Positions 1-8,915 are shown, counted from the first letter of the stretch. The stretch: DNA of 64,000 nucleotides from CAYSCW01 sp964429795 (GCA_964429795.1 CAYSCW010000005.1:44191-108190), one strand, 5' to 3'. Translations and numbers: made by a program. Notes: generated by a model not told the origin, from the letters alone.

Positions 1-1
1 G

Positions 2-805
2 ATGACATTGGGCTACAGCCGGCGGCTTTTCCCCAAGGGGACGGAAGATGAAAAGCTCCCGGTATTCATCTCCTGCCATCAAGAGGCTTTTGATCATTTT
101 GGCGGACTTCCTCACGAGATTATGTACGACAACTCGAAGACGGTCGTTCTCTCCCGTGACTTCGAGGGACGCCATATCCAGTGGAACCCGATCTTTTGGG
201 ATTTCAGTCAGTATTATGGGTTTCGTCCTTTGGCGCATCGTCCCTACAGGGCCCAGACCAAGGGCAAGGTGGAGTCAGGAATCAAGTATGTCAAGCGCTT
301 CCTCCGGGGCAAGGCTTTCGATTCCCTCGAACATCTCAACGACTCCCTGATGCGCTGGGCAAGTACTGCGGCCGACCAGAGAGTCCACGGTACCACTCAT
401 CGCAAGCCCATCGAGATGTTTGAGGAGGAAAGAGAGCTGCTGATCGATCATAGAGGGAGGCCTCCTTATATCCTTCAAGAGCGTGTGATCCGGCATGTGG
501 CTAAGGACTGCCTCGTCACTTTTGAGACAAACCGCTATTCTGTTCCTTCCCGTTTCGTGGGCAAGCAGGTCGAAGTCCATAGCGATGCGGATCTTATCCG
601 TATTTTTCATGACGGCCATCTGATTGCAATCCATACCCTCTGCCAGGGAACGTATCAGATACAGGTTGAGAGAGCCCATTACAATGGGATCTTCAGCCGG
701 CGGGAACCATCCGCTCCTCTTGTCTGCCCTCAAAGTTCTGAGGATGAGGTTGAAGTCCGCGATCTGGCCTTCTACGAAAACCTCGTGGAAGGAGGTGCCG
801 TATGA
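2..805 (+). CDS. istA: IS21-family transposase IstA, C-terminal part
   Basis: DDE/rve-type transposase that cuts and joins the IS21 ends. Only 267 residues are inside the window. IstA proteins are usually 400-500 residues, so the N-terminal HTH and first catalytic Asp lie upstream, and the ATG at position 2 is probably just an internal Met. Two catalytic-core motifs are visible: Asp43 in MYDNSK and Glu91 in KGKVESGIKYVKRF (window numbering). The C-terminal part has the basic DNA-binding look of the family. The stop overlaps the istB start in ATGA, the usual translational coupling of IS21 genes. The frame is intact as far as it can be read, so the element may still be functional. Confidence 0.9.
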   Translation: MTLGYSRRLFPKGTEDEKLPVFISCHQEAFDHFGGLPHEIMYDNSKTVVLSRDFEGRHIQWNPIFWDFSQYYGFRPLAHRPYRAQTKGKVESGIKYVKRFLRGKAFDSLEHLNDSLMRWASTAADQRVHGTTHRKPIEMFEEERELLIDHRGRPPYILQERVIRHVAKDCLVTFETNRYSVPSRFVGKQVEVHSDADLIRIFHDGHLIAIHTLCQGTYQIQVERAHYNGIFSRREPSAPLVCPQSSEDEVEVRDLAFYENLVEGGAV

Positions 806-1578
806 GCAGTCAGATTGTTCGTATCCAGGAAAACCTCAAAACTCTTAAACTCTATAAAAGCCATGAGTTATTAGAGAGCTCGCTGGAAGAGGCCTCGAAA
901 AACAACCTCTCCTACAGTGATTTTCTCGATCAGCTTCTCAAACAAGAAGTCGTAGCAAAAAAAGAAAAGAACATCGCCATGCAAACATCTCTGGCCAAGT
1001 TCCCTTTCGTTAAGACACTGGAGAGCTTTGATTTTGCCTTCCAACCCTCGATTGATAAAAAACGAATCAAAGAGCTGGCCACTTGTCGGTTCATTGACAA
1101 CGGCGAGAACGTCATTTTCCTGGGACCTCCGGGAGTGGGAAAGACTCATCTGGCTGTGGCCCTGGGCATCAAGGCGGTTACTGAAGGCTACAGGACTTAC
1201 TTCACCCAAGCCATGCCTCTTATCGCCTCCCTGAGCAAAGCTTACGCGGAAAACCGCATCGAGAAGAGGCTCAAGTTCTACTGCCAGCCGAAGCTCCTTA
1301 TAATTGATGAGATCGGCTACATCCCGATTGACCGTCATGGCGCTCATCTCTTCTTCCAGCTCATTTCCCGTCGTTATGAGAAGGGAGCGCTCATCCTGAC
1401 ATCTAATCGAAGTTTCAGTCAGTGGAATGAGATTTTCGGGGATCCCGTTATTGCCACGGCTATCCTGGACCGAATGCTTCATCATTCCACAACTGTCAAC
1501 ATAAAAGGTAATTCATATCGTTTGAAGGAAAAGGTCAAAGCCGGGCTTATCAGAGAGCCCGAGGTGGAACAATCATGA
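802..1578 (+). CDS. istB: IS21-family helper ATPase IstB
   Basis: AAA+ ATPase of the DnaC/IstB family that assembles on target DNA and activates IstA. The protein is 258 residues, the normal family length. It has a short N-terminal helical region, Walker A GPPGVGKT at residues 108-115, and Walker B LLIIDE with Asp169-Glu170. The sensor region around LILTSNR and the C-terminal arginine-rich part are also recognisable. It overlaps istA by 4 bases. No frameshift is seen, and the family assignment is certain. Confidence 0.95.
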   Translation: MSSQIVRIQENLKTLKLYKSHELLESSLEEASKNNLSYSDFLDQLLKQEVVAKKEKNIAMQTSLAKFPFVKTLESFDFAFQPSIDKKRIKELATCRFIDNGENVIFLGPPGVGKTHLAVALGIKAVTEGYRTYFTQAMPLIASLSKAYAENRIEKRLKFYCQPKLLIIDEIGYIPIDRHGAHLFFQLISRRYEKGALILTSNRSFSQWNEIFGDPVIATAILDRMLHHSTTVNIKGNSYRLKEKVKAGLIREPEVEQS

Positions 1579-1632
1579 ATCTAAAAGGGGGTAAATTTTC
1601 AAATCCCATAAAGGGTAAAAATTCGAATCCCC

Positions 1633-1662
1633 TTGACATAGATATGAATATGTATTTATAAT
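1633..1662 (+). promoter_or_regulatory. Consensus promoter formed across the IS21 right end
   Basis: TTGACA (1633-1638), an 18-base spacer and TATAAT (1657-1662) match the sigma-70 consensus in both hexamers. The -35 hexamer is the last six bases of the apparent IS21 end and the -10 lies in flanking DNA. Transcription would start near 1669 and give a very short leader to padR at 1685. Outward -35 boxes in IS21-type ends are known to create promoters at IS junctions. That this one drives padR is an inference. Confidence 0.75.
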
Positions 1663-1668
1663 AAATAC
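1652..1668. promoter_or_regulatory. Perfect 17-base palindrome over the -10 box, likely PadR operator
   Basis: GTATTTAT-A-ATAAATAC is a perfect inverted repeat with 8-base arms and one central base. It contains the TATAAT hexamer and ends 16 bases before the padR start. PadR regulators bind AT-rich dyads over their own promoters, so autoregulation is the natural reading. Binding itself is inferred. Confidence 0.6.
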
Positions 1669-1684
1669 TAATTTAGGATCGAAG

Positions 1685-2014
1685 ATGTATGAGCTGACCA
1701 AAAACGAAGAATTGGTCCTGCTTTCCATCTGGAAGCTTAAGGACAACGCCTACGGCGTCACAATCAGGGAAAACTTTAAAAGAATCTCCGGAAAAGCCTT
1801 AAACTTCGGCTCTCTTTACAACACCCTCTACCTTCTTGTCCGGAGAGGACTTGTCGAATCAAGAGAAAGCGAGCCTCTCTCTAAACAGGGCGGTCGAAGG
1901 AAAGTCCTCTATTCCCTGACGCGTGAGGGCAAGAAGGCTCTATCAGGCGCCCAGAGAATCCATGAGCGGGCCTGGGGAGATGTACCGGATTTCGCCTTTG
2001 AGAAGAGAAAATGA
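1685..2014 (+). CDS. PadR-family transcriptional regulator
   Basis: Small winged-helix regulator of 109 residues. Its opening (ELTKNEELVLLSIWKLKDNAYGV), the recognition helix with GSLYNTLYLLVRRGLVES, and the wing GRRKVLYSLTREGKKAL are all characteristic of PadR. It belongs to the short PadR class without the long C-terminal dimerisation helix. In this bacterial group such genes commonly sit directly upstream of FtsX-like permeases, and here the stop overlaps the permease start in ATGA. A palindrome over the -10 box just upstream suggests autoregulation of the two-gene operon. The ligand is unknown. Confidence 0.9.
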   Translation: MYELTKNEELVLLSIWKLKDNAYGVTIRENFKRISGKALNFGSLYNTLYLLVRRGLVESRESEPLSKQGGRRKVLYSLTREGKKALSGAQRIHERAWGDVPDFAFEKRK

Positions 2015-4596
2015 CCCGACATGCCCACAAACCCCCGAAAATTTTTCTCTGGATTCTCCGCCGGCTAGCCGTTTATGAAGACCTGTTCGCCATTACGGGA
2101 GACTATGAGATCGAGTATGCTGAAATCTGTCAAAATCACGGCCGTGTATGGGCTTTCCTCTGGCTACTGTGGAACACCATACAGGCGCTTTTTTATTATT
2201 TTCTATTCATCATGAAATGGAGCACCGTCATGTTTAGAAACTATCTTAAAATCGCTTTCAGGAATGTCAAAAGATACAAAGTCTTCTCTATCATCAATAT
2301 CGCTGGTTTGACCATCGGCATGACCTGTGTGGTCTTGCTGCTCTTATGGATCCAGGACGAGCTGAGCTATGACAAATTCCATGAGAAGATTGACGACATC
2401 TACCTCGTCTCTGCCCATATCAAGAAGGAAAAAGATGAGCTGCAGGTGCCCTCTGTTCCCGGAGTGGGTCCGCTTTTGAAAGAGCTGTTTCCTGAAGTGG
2501 AAGAATCGGCCCGGTTTCTTGCAGGATACCGGACTTTTATACTCAGTTACAAGGATAGAACGTTCTCGGAGCAAAGAGTCTTTCCTGCGGATCCAGAAGT
2601 CCTGGAGATGTTCACATTCCCTCTGATTGAAGGGGATCCCAAGACCGCGCTCAAAGACCCCTATTCTCTTGTTCTATCAGAGCGGGTTGCGAAAAAATAC
2701 TTCGGAAACGAGAGCCCTATCAATAAGGTCATCACTGTTGACAACCAATTTCCGATGAAAGTGATGGGAGTGATGAAAGAAGTTCCCAACAACTCCACAT
2801 TCCGTTTTGACATCCTGATGCCGCTGGAATTCTATGCCAAGAATATTCACAAAGAACTTAACCTGAGAGAATTTTCAAATCAAAATTTCTTCGTTTTCGT
2901 CCAGCTCCAGAAGGGGAGCTCATTTAACGACTTAAACCGTAAAATCAAGGAATTCGTCGTGAAAACATACAGCAGTGACGAATATGTGCCGGTCCTGCGA
3001 CCTTTTGCCAGGTTCCATCTCTACAGACTGGGTGATGGAGGAGGAAGCATTGAACAGATCCGGCTGATCGGCTTCCTGGGTGCCTTTATCCTGCTCATCG
3101 CCTGCATCAATTTCATGAACCTGGCCACCGCCCGGTCCGGAAACCGCTCGAAGGAAATCGGGATGCGCAAGGTTATCGGAGCCTCTCGGAAGGATATTAT
3201 CAAACAGTTCTATTTCGAGACATCCCTGTTCGTCCTGATCTCGATGGCACTGACCGTATTCCTTGCCAAGCTTTTCCTCCCTGTGTTCAACACCCTTTTC
3301 CGGAAAGAGCTGACGCTGGAAATTCTTCAGAATCCATCTCTCTTGGGATTCTTGATCGGAACCTCGCTGGTAACCGCATTGGTGGCGGGGAGTTATCCAG
3401 CTCTGTTCATGTCCTCTTTTCAACCGCTTCGGATTATCAAAGGGCTCACGGGATCATCTTTAAAAAGAGCTGGTTTTCACAAAGCTCTGGTTGTGATCCA
3501 ATTCAGCCTGGCCATCGGACTTATCGCAGGTGCTACCGGGGTTTATAAACAGCTCACCTATCTCCAGACCATGGACCTGGGGTACAACATGGAGAATCTC
3601 GTGTTCTTCTCGAGCAGAGGGAAGCTGCTTGAGCAGTACGAGACGGCCAAAAATGAGTTCCTCCAAATCCCTGGAGTAAAAAAGGTTTCAGCCTCTTCCA
3701 CTTTTCCCACAGGCGGACGGTCGAATAGCACAAGCTGGCAGTGGGAGGGAAAAGATCCAGAGCTTAAATCCATCATTACAGACATGAGTGTTGACTCCGA
3801 TTTTCTGGAGACTTTTGAAGTCCCGCTTATCCAGGGCCGCTACTTCCGCAAAGAATACGATTATTCCGGCAATCCAGGGGATATAGTAATAAATAAAAAA
3901 CTGGCAGGAATAATAGGAAATCAGAATCCGATCGGTACTAGAATGTCTTGGTCTTATAGTGGTCGAAATTACACAGTTGTCGGCGTTATCAAAGACTACC
4001 TCCCCAATCCAAGTTGGCGGGTAGATGAACCGCTCATCCTGCTCCAGAAGCCTGAGGACTACAGGTTCATATTCTTGAAGATCCATCCAGAGAACATTGC
4101 CCAAACCCTTGCTCAAGTGAAAAACATCTTCGAGCGGTTGAACCCGGGCTTCCCTTTTGAGTATGACTTCCTGGATGCCACCTATGAAATTCAATTCAAC
4201 TTTATCAGCAGAACACGTTCTCTAATTGCCTACCTCGCTGGCTTCGCCATTTTTATATCCTGCCTGGGGCTCTTTGGTTTAGCCTCGTTCAACGCCGAGC
4301 AGAAGACTAAGGAAATAGGAATCCGTAAGGTGCTTGGCTCTTCTGTCTCCAGGATTGTGATGCTCCTCTCAAAGGATCTGACTAGACTGGTTCTTCTAGC
4401 CAATATTATCGCCTGGCCTGCTGCTTGGTATTTCTTGAATCAGTGGCTCCAGAATTTTCTGTACCGCACACAAATTCGCTTGGACATTTTCATCATAGCT
4501 GGAGCTCTAACCTTTTTCATTGCTCTGATTACAGTAAGCTACCAATCCATCAAAGCCGCCACCGCCAAGCCCGTGGATTCACTCCGGTATGAATGA
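2011..4596 (+). CDS. FtsX-like (MacB-type) ABC transporter permease with N-terminal prefix domain
   Basis: Membrane protein of 861 residues. It has a roughly 75-residue permease-prefix segment with one hydrophobic stretch, then the classic start MFRNYLKIAFRNVKRYK. A MacB-type periplasmic core domain follows, then an FtsX domain around residues 345-480 with KEIGMRKVIGASR. A second core domain and a second FtsX domain (from about 740, KEIGIRKVLGSS) complete it. Such permeases use an MacB/LolD-type ATPase for mechanotransmission or export. No ATPase gene is adjacent, so it must borrow one encoded elsewhere. It is translationally coupled to padR. The substrate cannot be deduced. Confidence 0.9.
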   Translation: MTRHAHKPPKIFLWILRRLAVYEDLFAITGDYEIEYAEICQNHGRVWAFLWLLWNTIQALFYYFLFIMKWSTVMFRNYLKIAFRNVKRYKVFSIINIAGLTIGMTCVVLLLLWIQDELSYDKFHEKIDDIYLVSAHIKKEKDELQVPSVPGVGPLLKELFPEVEESARFLAGYRTFILSYKDRTFSEQRVFPADPEVLEMFTFPLIEGDPKTALKDPYSLVLSERVAKKYFGNESPINKVITVDNQFPMKVMGVMKEVPNNSTFRFDILMPLEFYAKNIHKELNLREFSNQNFFVFVQLQKGSSFNDLNRKIKEFVVKTYSSDEYVPVLRPFARFHLYRLGDGGGSIEQIRLIGFLGAFILLIACINFMNLATARSGNRSKEIGMRKVIGASRKDIIKQFYFETSLFVLISMALTVFLAKLFLPVFNTLFRKELTLEILQNPSLLGFLIGTSLVTALVAGSYPALFMSSFQPLRIIKGLTGSSLKRAGFHKALVVIQFSLAIGLIAGATGVYKQLTYLQTMDLGYNMENLVFFSSRGKLLEQYETAKNEFLQIPGVKKVSASSTFPTGGRSNSTSWQWEGKDPELKSIITDMSVDSDFLETFEVPLIQGRYFRKEYDYSGNPGDIVINKKLAGIIGNQNPIGTRMSWSYSGRNYTVVGVIKDYLPNPSWRVDEPLILLQKPEDYRFIFLKIHPENIAQTLAQVKNIFERLNPGFPFEYDFLDATYEIQFNFISRTRSLIAYLAGFAIFISCLGLFGLASFNAEQKTKEIGIRKVLGSSVSRIVMLLSKDLTRLVLLANIIAWPAAWYFLNQWLQNFLYRTQIRLDIFIIAGALTFFIALITVSYQSIKAATAKPVDSLRYE

Positions 4597-4724
4597 GAGA
4601 TCCATGACTCTTCACCTGAAACCTCCAAACCATCAAGTTTAAGTTAGACATCACTCCCTTGCAATTTATTGATTTTTTTTTAATTTAATCATTATAATTA
4701 GGAAGAAATGACACTAAATCTGGG

Positions 4725-4753
4725 TTGACATTGCTTCCGAGAAGACATATATT
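4725..4753 (+). promoter_or_regulatory. Probable sigma-70 promoter of the first Asp-box protein gene
   Basis: TTGACA (4725-4730), 17-base spacer, TATATT (4748-4753). It lies about 70 bases before the start at 4822, and the region between is AT-rich and free of genes. Confidence 0.65.
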
Positions 4754-4821
4754 TCATTACTGATATTTCATATATGATATATTTCCCTCTTTCAACATCC
4801 CATATTTATTCAGGAGGTATT

Positions 4822-7191
4822 ATGAAGTTTTCCAAACGTCTTTTTCTTTTGGTTCTCATTGGTTTCAGCCTGGCTCTCTTGACCATGTCGGCGGCGCAAA
4901 AAGCGGCGCCGGTCAAAGCGCAGAAAAAGGTCGAAAGCACAGACCCGGCCCTGCGGCTCAAGTGGTATGAACAGCATATGGCTATGAAGGAGGCTACGCC
5001 CTGGAAGGATCTCAAGTGGCGCTTCATCGGCCCGGATATCATCGGCGGCCGCTGCACGGACATCGCCGTGCCCAAAGGCAGCAGGCAAACCATCTACATT
5101 GCCTCAGCTACGGGCGGCATCTGGAAGACAGAAAACACCGGTATCACCTGGACGCCGCTCTTCGATGATGCGCCGTCATTGTCCTGCGGAGACATCGAAG
5201 TTGCAGAAGCCGATCCCAACATCGTATGGCTCGGGACAGGTGAGGCCAATCACTTCCGTGCATCCATCGCTGGTATTGGCGTCTACAAGTCAACGGACGC
5301 CGGAAAGACCTGGAAGCACATGGGGCTGGCCGCCACCCAGACCATCGGCCGCATACGTATTCATCCGACCAATCCTGATATCGTCTATGTTGCGGCCGTC
5401 GGCCACGAGTGGACCTACAATCCCGACCGCGGCGTCTTCAAAACAACGGACGGCGGCAAAACCTGGCAGAAGGTTCTCTACATCAACGAGAAGGTGGGGG
5501 CCATGGATCTAGTCATGGATCCCAAGAACCCTGACATTCTGATCGCTTCTATGGTGAAAAGAATTCGACTGCGCTGGAGTGATCCTGTCCCCGGCGGCGA
5601 GGATGGCCTGTTCAAGACCACCGATGGCGGCAAGACCTGGAAAGAGCTGACCAACGGCCTGCCCGATACCGAGAAAACGGGGCGTATTGGCCTGGACCTG
5701 TGCCTGAGCAAGCCAAACGTTGTCTACGCTTATGTCGACAATCACACGCCTTCCCGCCAACCTGAGCCAGGGGAGCGCGATTCCTATGGACGCCTGAGAA
5801 CCTACCCGGACATCATCGGCGCTGAAGTTTATCGATCCGATGATCAGGGCGAGTCCTGGAGAAAGGTTAATCCCACAAACCGGATGTTTGAGCGCTTCGG
5901 CGGAACCTACGGTTGGGTGTTCGGCCAGATCCGGGTAGATCCCAACAATGAAGACACCGTCTATCTCATGGGACTGGGCCTGGCCAAATCAACAGATGGT
6001 GGTAAAACCTGGGCGTTCATTTTCTATGAAAACCTCCACGGCGACCACCACGGTCTGTGGATCGATCCAAGCGACTCGAACTACCTGATCAACGTCAACG
6101 ACGGCGGGGCCAATGTCTCCTATGACGGTGGCAAAAGCTGGCGCGACTTCCACAAAGGCATCCCTACCATCCAGTTCTACAACGTCGCTTACGACATGAA
6201 GAAGCCTTTCACGGTCTATGGCTCAGTTCAGGACTGGGGGACCTACCGTGGTTTAGGCGTCGAGCCCATGCCGGAGCAGCAGGAGCAGAGAAGATTCAGA
6301 CGGGGTCCTTCCATCCGTTGGGAGATTGCTCCTGGCGGCGAGGGAACGCAGATCGCCATCGACCCTTCGGACCCGAACATCGAGTATGCTTCATCCTACT
6401 ACGGACGAGTGGAGCGATCCGAGTATAAAGACGGTGTCTGGACAAACAAGCAAATCTATCCCAAACCCGCAGAGGGCGAGCCTGAGTACCGCGGCCAGTG
6501 GCTGGCGGCGACCATCATCTCACCGCACAACCCTTCTATCCTCTACCACGGCTTTCAGTATGTCTTCCGCTCCATGAACAGAGGAGAGACATGGGAGAGG
6601 ATCAGCCCCGATCTGACAGCCTACGATCCGCAAAAGCAGGGTAAGCTTCCCTATGCCATCAAGTTTGCGACAATCACGGCCATCGCTGAATCGCCCTTCA
6701 AATTTGGGCTGGTCTATGCAGGGTCTGACGATGGTCGCGTCCATGTGACCAGGGACGGCGGCGCGACCTGGACAGAGATCACGGCAGGTCTTCCCTATAA
6801 CAAGCATGTCTGGACCATCGTCGCCTCGAAGTACGACCAGGCCACGGTTTACATCACTCTCATCGGCCGTCACGACGATGATTTTGCACCCTATGTCTAT
6901 AAGTCAACCGATTACGGTAAGACCTGGGTGGATATCAGCGGCAACATCCCCGGCGGTCCCACCAACGTCATCCGCGAAGACCCAAAGAAGAAGGATGTTC
7001 TCTACGTAGGAACCGACTATGGCGTCTATGTCACGACGGACGGCGGCAAGACCTGGAACTGTCTCGGCAGCGATCTGCCGCATGCCCCGGTCTGGGACCT
7101 CATGATCCATCCCCGGGACAACATGCTCGTCATCGCCACAAACGGCCGAGGGGTGTGGGCCATAGACGACGTCTCGCCTCTGCAGAAGTAG
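4822..7191 (+). CDS. Secreted Asp-box (sortilin/VPS10-like) beta-propeller protein
   Basis: Predicted exported protein of 789 residues. I chose the ATG at 4822 because AGGAGG sits at 4812-4817 and the following residues form a clean signal peptide (MKFSKRLFLLVLIGFSLALL, then a cleavage-like AQ-KAA). The frame is open further upstream, to 4774, but has no ribosome site there. About eleven Asp-box motifs of the S/T-x-D-x-G-K-T-W type recur, for example STDAGKTWKHM and TTDGGKTWQKV. Such repeats form the blades of sialidase- and sortilin-type propellers. These proteins are often labelled glycosyl hydrolase, but Asp boxes are structural and no catalytic set was identified. The protein ends right after the last propeller motif. 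A longer paralogue lies at 37131. Confidence 0.85.
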   Translation: MKFSKRLFLLVLIGFSLALLTMSAAQKAAPVKAQKKVESTDPALRLKWYEQHMAMKEATPWKDLKWRFIGPDIIGGRCTDIAVPKGSRQTIYIASATGGIWKTENTGITWTPLFDDAPSLSCGDIEVAEADPNIVWLGTGEANHFRASIAGIGVYKSTDAGKTWKHMGLAATQTIGRIRIHPTNPDIVYVAAVGHEWTYNPDRGVFKTTDGGKTWQKVLYINEKVGAMDLVMDPKNPDILIASMVKRIRLRWSDPVPGGEDGLFKTTDGGKTWKELTNGLPDTEKTGRIGLDLCLSKPNVVYAYVDNHTPSRQPEPGERDSYGRLRTYPDIIGAEVYRSDDQGESWRKVNPTNRMFERFGGTYGWVFGQIRVDPNNEDTVYLMGLGLAKSTDGGKTWAFIFYENLHGDHHGLWIDPSDSNYLINVNDGGANVSYDGGKSWRDFHKGIPTIQFYNVAYDMKKPFTVYGSVQDWGTYRGLGVEPMPEQQEQRRFRRGPSIRWEIAPGGEGTQIAIDPSDPNIEYASSYYGRVERSEYKDGVWTNKQIYPKPAEGEPEYRGQWLAATIISPHNPSILYHGFQYVFRSMNRGETWERISPDLTAYDPQKQGKLPYAIKFATITAIAESPFKFGLVYAGSDDGRVHVTRDGGATWTEITAGLPYNKHVWTIVASKYDQATVYITLIGRHDDDFAPYVYKSTDYGKTWVDISGNIPGGPTNVIREDPKKKDVLYVGTDYGVYVTTDGGKTWNCLGSDLPHAPVWDLMIHPRDNMLVIATNGRGVWAIDDVSPLQK

Positions 7192-7557
7192 ACTTCAGGC
7201 GTTTTTTAACCAAAACTTGATAGGGGTAGACCCAGAGGGATAAATTTACCTCCCTCTCGCGTATCGAAGCACTTTCGTCAAGGGTTTATGGACCTCACGA
7301 TCGACAAAAAATTACGTAAACTTGGCCTCTCTTACAATACATAAACACCTTAAAAAAATCTGAAGAGGATGAGAACCCATTCATCTTTTCTACTGAAAGG
7401 TAAGAATAAGATTTTTAGCTGTTGACAGCCTGACTCCACGTTACAATATAAAGATTTTAATAGAAAGTCTGACCCCATTGACTTTCATTGACTTTTTTTG
7501 AATATTAGATAAAAATCCGGAACGAAAGCTTTACAGTGATAATCAAAAAAGGAAAGG
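7192..7557. other. Intergenic region without a recognised gene
   Basis: AT-rich spacer of 366 bases. It holds a 7-bp hairpin (AGAGGGA at 7234-7240 with TCCCTCT at 7251-7257) that lacks a following T-run. A poor promoter candidate, TTGACT (7478-7483) with AATATT (7501-7506), lies before the ApbE-like gene. I could read no convincing coding relic in either direction. Confidence 0.4.
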
Positions 7558-8514
7558 GTGCTCATTCAGTCGATACCGCCATTGGCTAGAAAGCTCCATA
7601 TCTATTTACTAGTCTTTCTCTCTTTCATCTTGGGCTGTCGTGTAAGAGAGAAATGGCAGACAACAACACTTCTTTTTTTTGATACTCTTTGTGAGATAAA
7701 GATCTTCTGTTCTGTTTCGACTTTTAAAGCTGCTTACGAAGAAGTTTATCGAGCATTTTCTAGAGTTGAAGAGCATTTTGCGCCTGGGAGAAGGGATTAT
7801 TCTTCTCCTGTCGTCATAAATCTTTTCCATAGGTCCTTGGATGTTTATCACGATTCAGAGGGTTGTTTTGATATTACAGTTGCTCCTTTATCCCGAATCT
7901 GGGGATTCTTGAGCGGTTCACATCGCCTGCCTTCTCCGCAAGAAATAAAACCTATCTTAGGCTACATCGGGATGGAGAAAATCAAAGAAGAAAACGGGAA
8001 CCTCATTCTCCTTCCCGACATGGAGCTTGACTGGGGCGGTATTGCTAAAGGTTATGGAATTGACCTCGCTTCAAAATCCTTGCTTGAGATGGGAATCTCG
8101 AGGGGTTTCATAAATGCAGGAGGCGACCTCTATTGCTGGGGGAAAAATCCTGATAACCAGGACTGGAATATTGGGATTCAACATCCCCGTAGAGAGGGTT
8201 ACTTGGGAATTCTGGCAATCTCAGACCTTGGGGCAGCTACAACAGGAGATTATCAGAGATATTTTGTGGTAAATGGGGTTCGCTACCATCATGTTTTTGA
8301 TCCCCGGACAGGATATCCTGCTAAAGGAAAAAGATCTGTCACAGTCTTCGGCCCTGAAACTGTTCTCTGTGACGCCCTCTCCACTGCTCTCTTTGTATGC
8401 AAACAACCAGAGAAAATTTTAGAGAAATATCCGGATTATGGCGCAGTTATCGTTGATTCTGAGGGGAATCTTTCTATTTTAGGAAAGACTTATCCTTTTC
8501 GCTCTCTCCGATAA
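7558..8514 (+). CDS. apbE: FAD:protein FMN transferase, ApbE-like lipoprotein
   Basis: Transfers FMN from FAD to a threonine of target proteins such as RnfG/NqrC-type subunits on the outer face of the membrane. The protein is 318 residues, close to family length. It starts at GTG, with a purine-rich AAGGAAAGG immediately upstream; the spacing is short, so the start is uncertain. The N-terminus is a lipoprotein signal ending ILGC. Family motifs are present: ELDWGGIAKGYGID, INAGGDLYCWG, the Asp/Thr region ATTGDY, and HHVFDPRTGYPA. No Rnf/Nqr genes are in the window, so the target is elsewhere. It appears to be a single-gene unit. Confidence 0.9.
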   Translation: MLIQSIPPLARKLHIYLLVFLSFILGCRVREKWQTTTLLFFDTLCEIKIFCSVSTFKAAYEEVYRAFSRVEEHFAPGRRDYSSPVVINLFHRSLDVYHDSEGCFDITVAPLSRIWGFLSGSHRLPSPQEIKPILGYIGMEKIKEENGNLILLPDMELDWGGIAKGYGIDLASKSLLEMGISRGFINAGGDLYCWGKNPDNQDWNIGIQHPRREGYLGILAISDLGAATTGDYQRYFVVNGVRYHHVFDPRTGYPAKGKRSVTVFGPETVLCDALSTALFVCKQPEKILEKYPDYGAVIVDSEGNLSILGKTYPFRSLR

Positions 8515-8534
8515 ATTTAAAGGAAAATAGGAAT

Positions 8535-8840
8535 TTCCCTTTTGGTTCCCTCTTTCCTCGGCTGCGATAAGAAGTTCCTGCTGTGCAATTTGGCGTGGGG
8601 GAGGGCGTTCGGCTAGGAAGAAGAGTTTGAAGTGGCGGATGATTCTATCAATATGTTCTGCTCTTCCGATATCTTTGGCCTGTTTTTTGAAGTAACTTTC
8701 TTGTTATGGCAGGAATATCATGGCCTGGACTTTGTCAGCGATATGACTTGTAAACTGGGCGATAAACTGTAGATAATCAATATGCTTTTCTTCTGAGTCA
8801 TACTTGTCTTACTGCTAGTGAACCTTTAAAAGATTTATTC
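8535..8840 (-). pseudogene. Decayed IS91-type transposase C-terminal fragment
   Basis: Reading the minus strand from about 8840 gives KGSLAVRQV. After a frameshift it continues YDSEEKHIDYLQFIAQFTSHIADKVQ, meets an in-frame stop near 8695, and resumes with AEHIDRIIRHFKLFFLAERPPPRQ and QQELLIAAEERG. This pattern (a ...FIA..TSHI.DK.Q segment, then ..IDRII.HLKL.F.AE.PPP and an AAEE tail) resembles the end of IS91-family Y2 transposases. The zinc-binding Cys segment normally between them is missing. At least one frameshift, one stop and a deletion make it a relic. The family call rests on remembered motif similarity. Confidence 0.55.
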
Positions 8841-8868
8841 TTGCATTTTTCTCAGATTGCATTATGAT
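8841..8868 (+). promoter_or_regulatory. Possible promoter of the DUF3795 gene
   Basis: TTGCAT (8841-8846), 16-base spacer, TATGAT (8863-8868), about 48 bases before the start at 8916. Both hexamers are near-consensus but the spacer is one base short. Confidence 0.45.
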
Positions 8869-8915
8869 TTCCTAAAGTTAAGAGACTGGATTAATAAATT
8901 AGAGGAGGTGAGAAG

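Larger units (their letters stand above)
1..1638 (+). mobile_element. IS21-family insertion sequence, right part (left end outside window)
   Basis: Contains the 3' part of istA, complete istB and a plausible right terminus. After istB lie two imperfect direct copies of a 19-base motif (GGGTAAA....C.AATCCC, 16 of 19 identical) at about 1589-1607 and 1613-1631, the arrangement of multiple end-repeats known for IS21 elements. The outer end was placed at the CA of TTGACA (1637-1638), because IS21 ends are typically TG...CA. The left end, and therefore any target duplication, cannot be seen. Confidence 0.8.

Noticed and set aside
7234..7257. Hairpin as terminator of the first Asp-box gene
   Set aside because: Seven-bp stem with a 10-base loop but no T-run after it; position 43 bases past the stop is not decisive.
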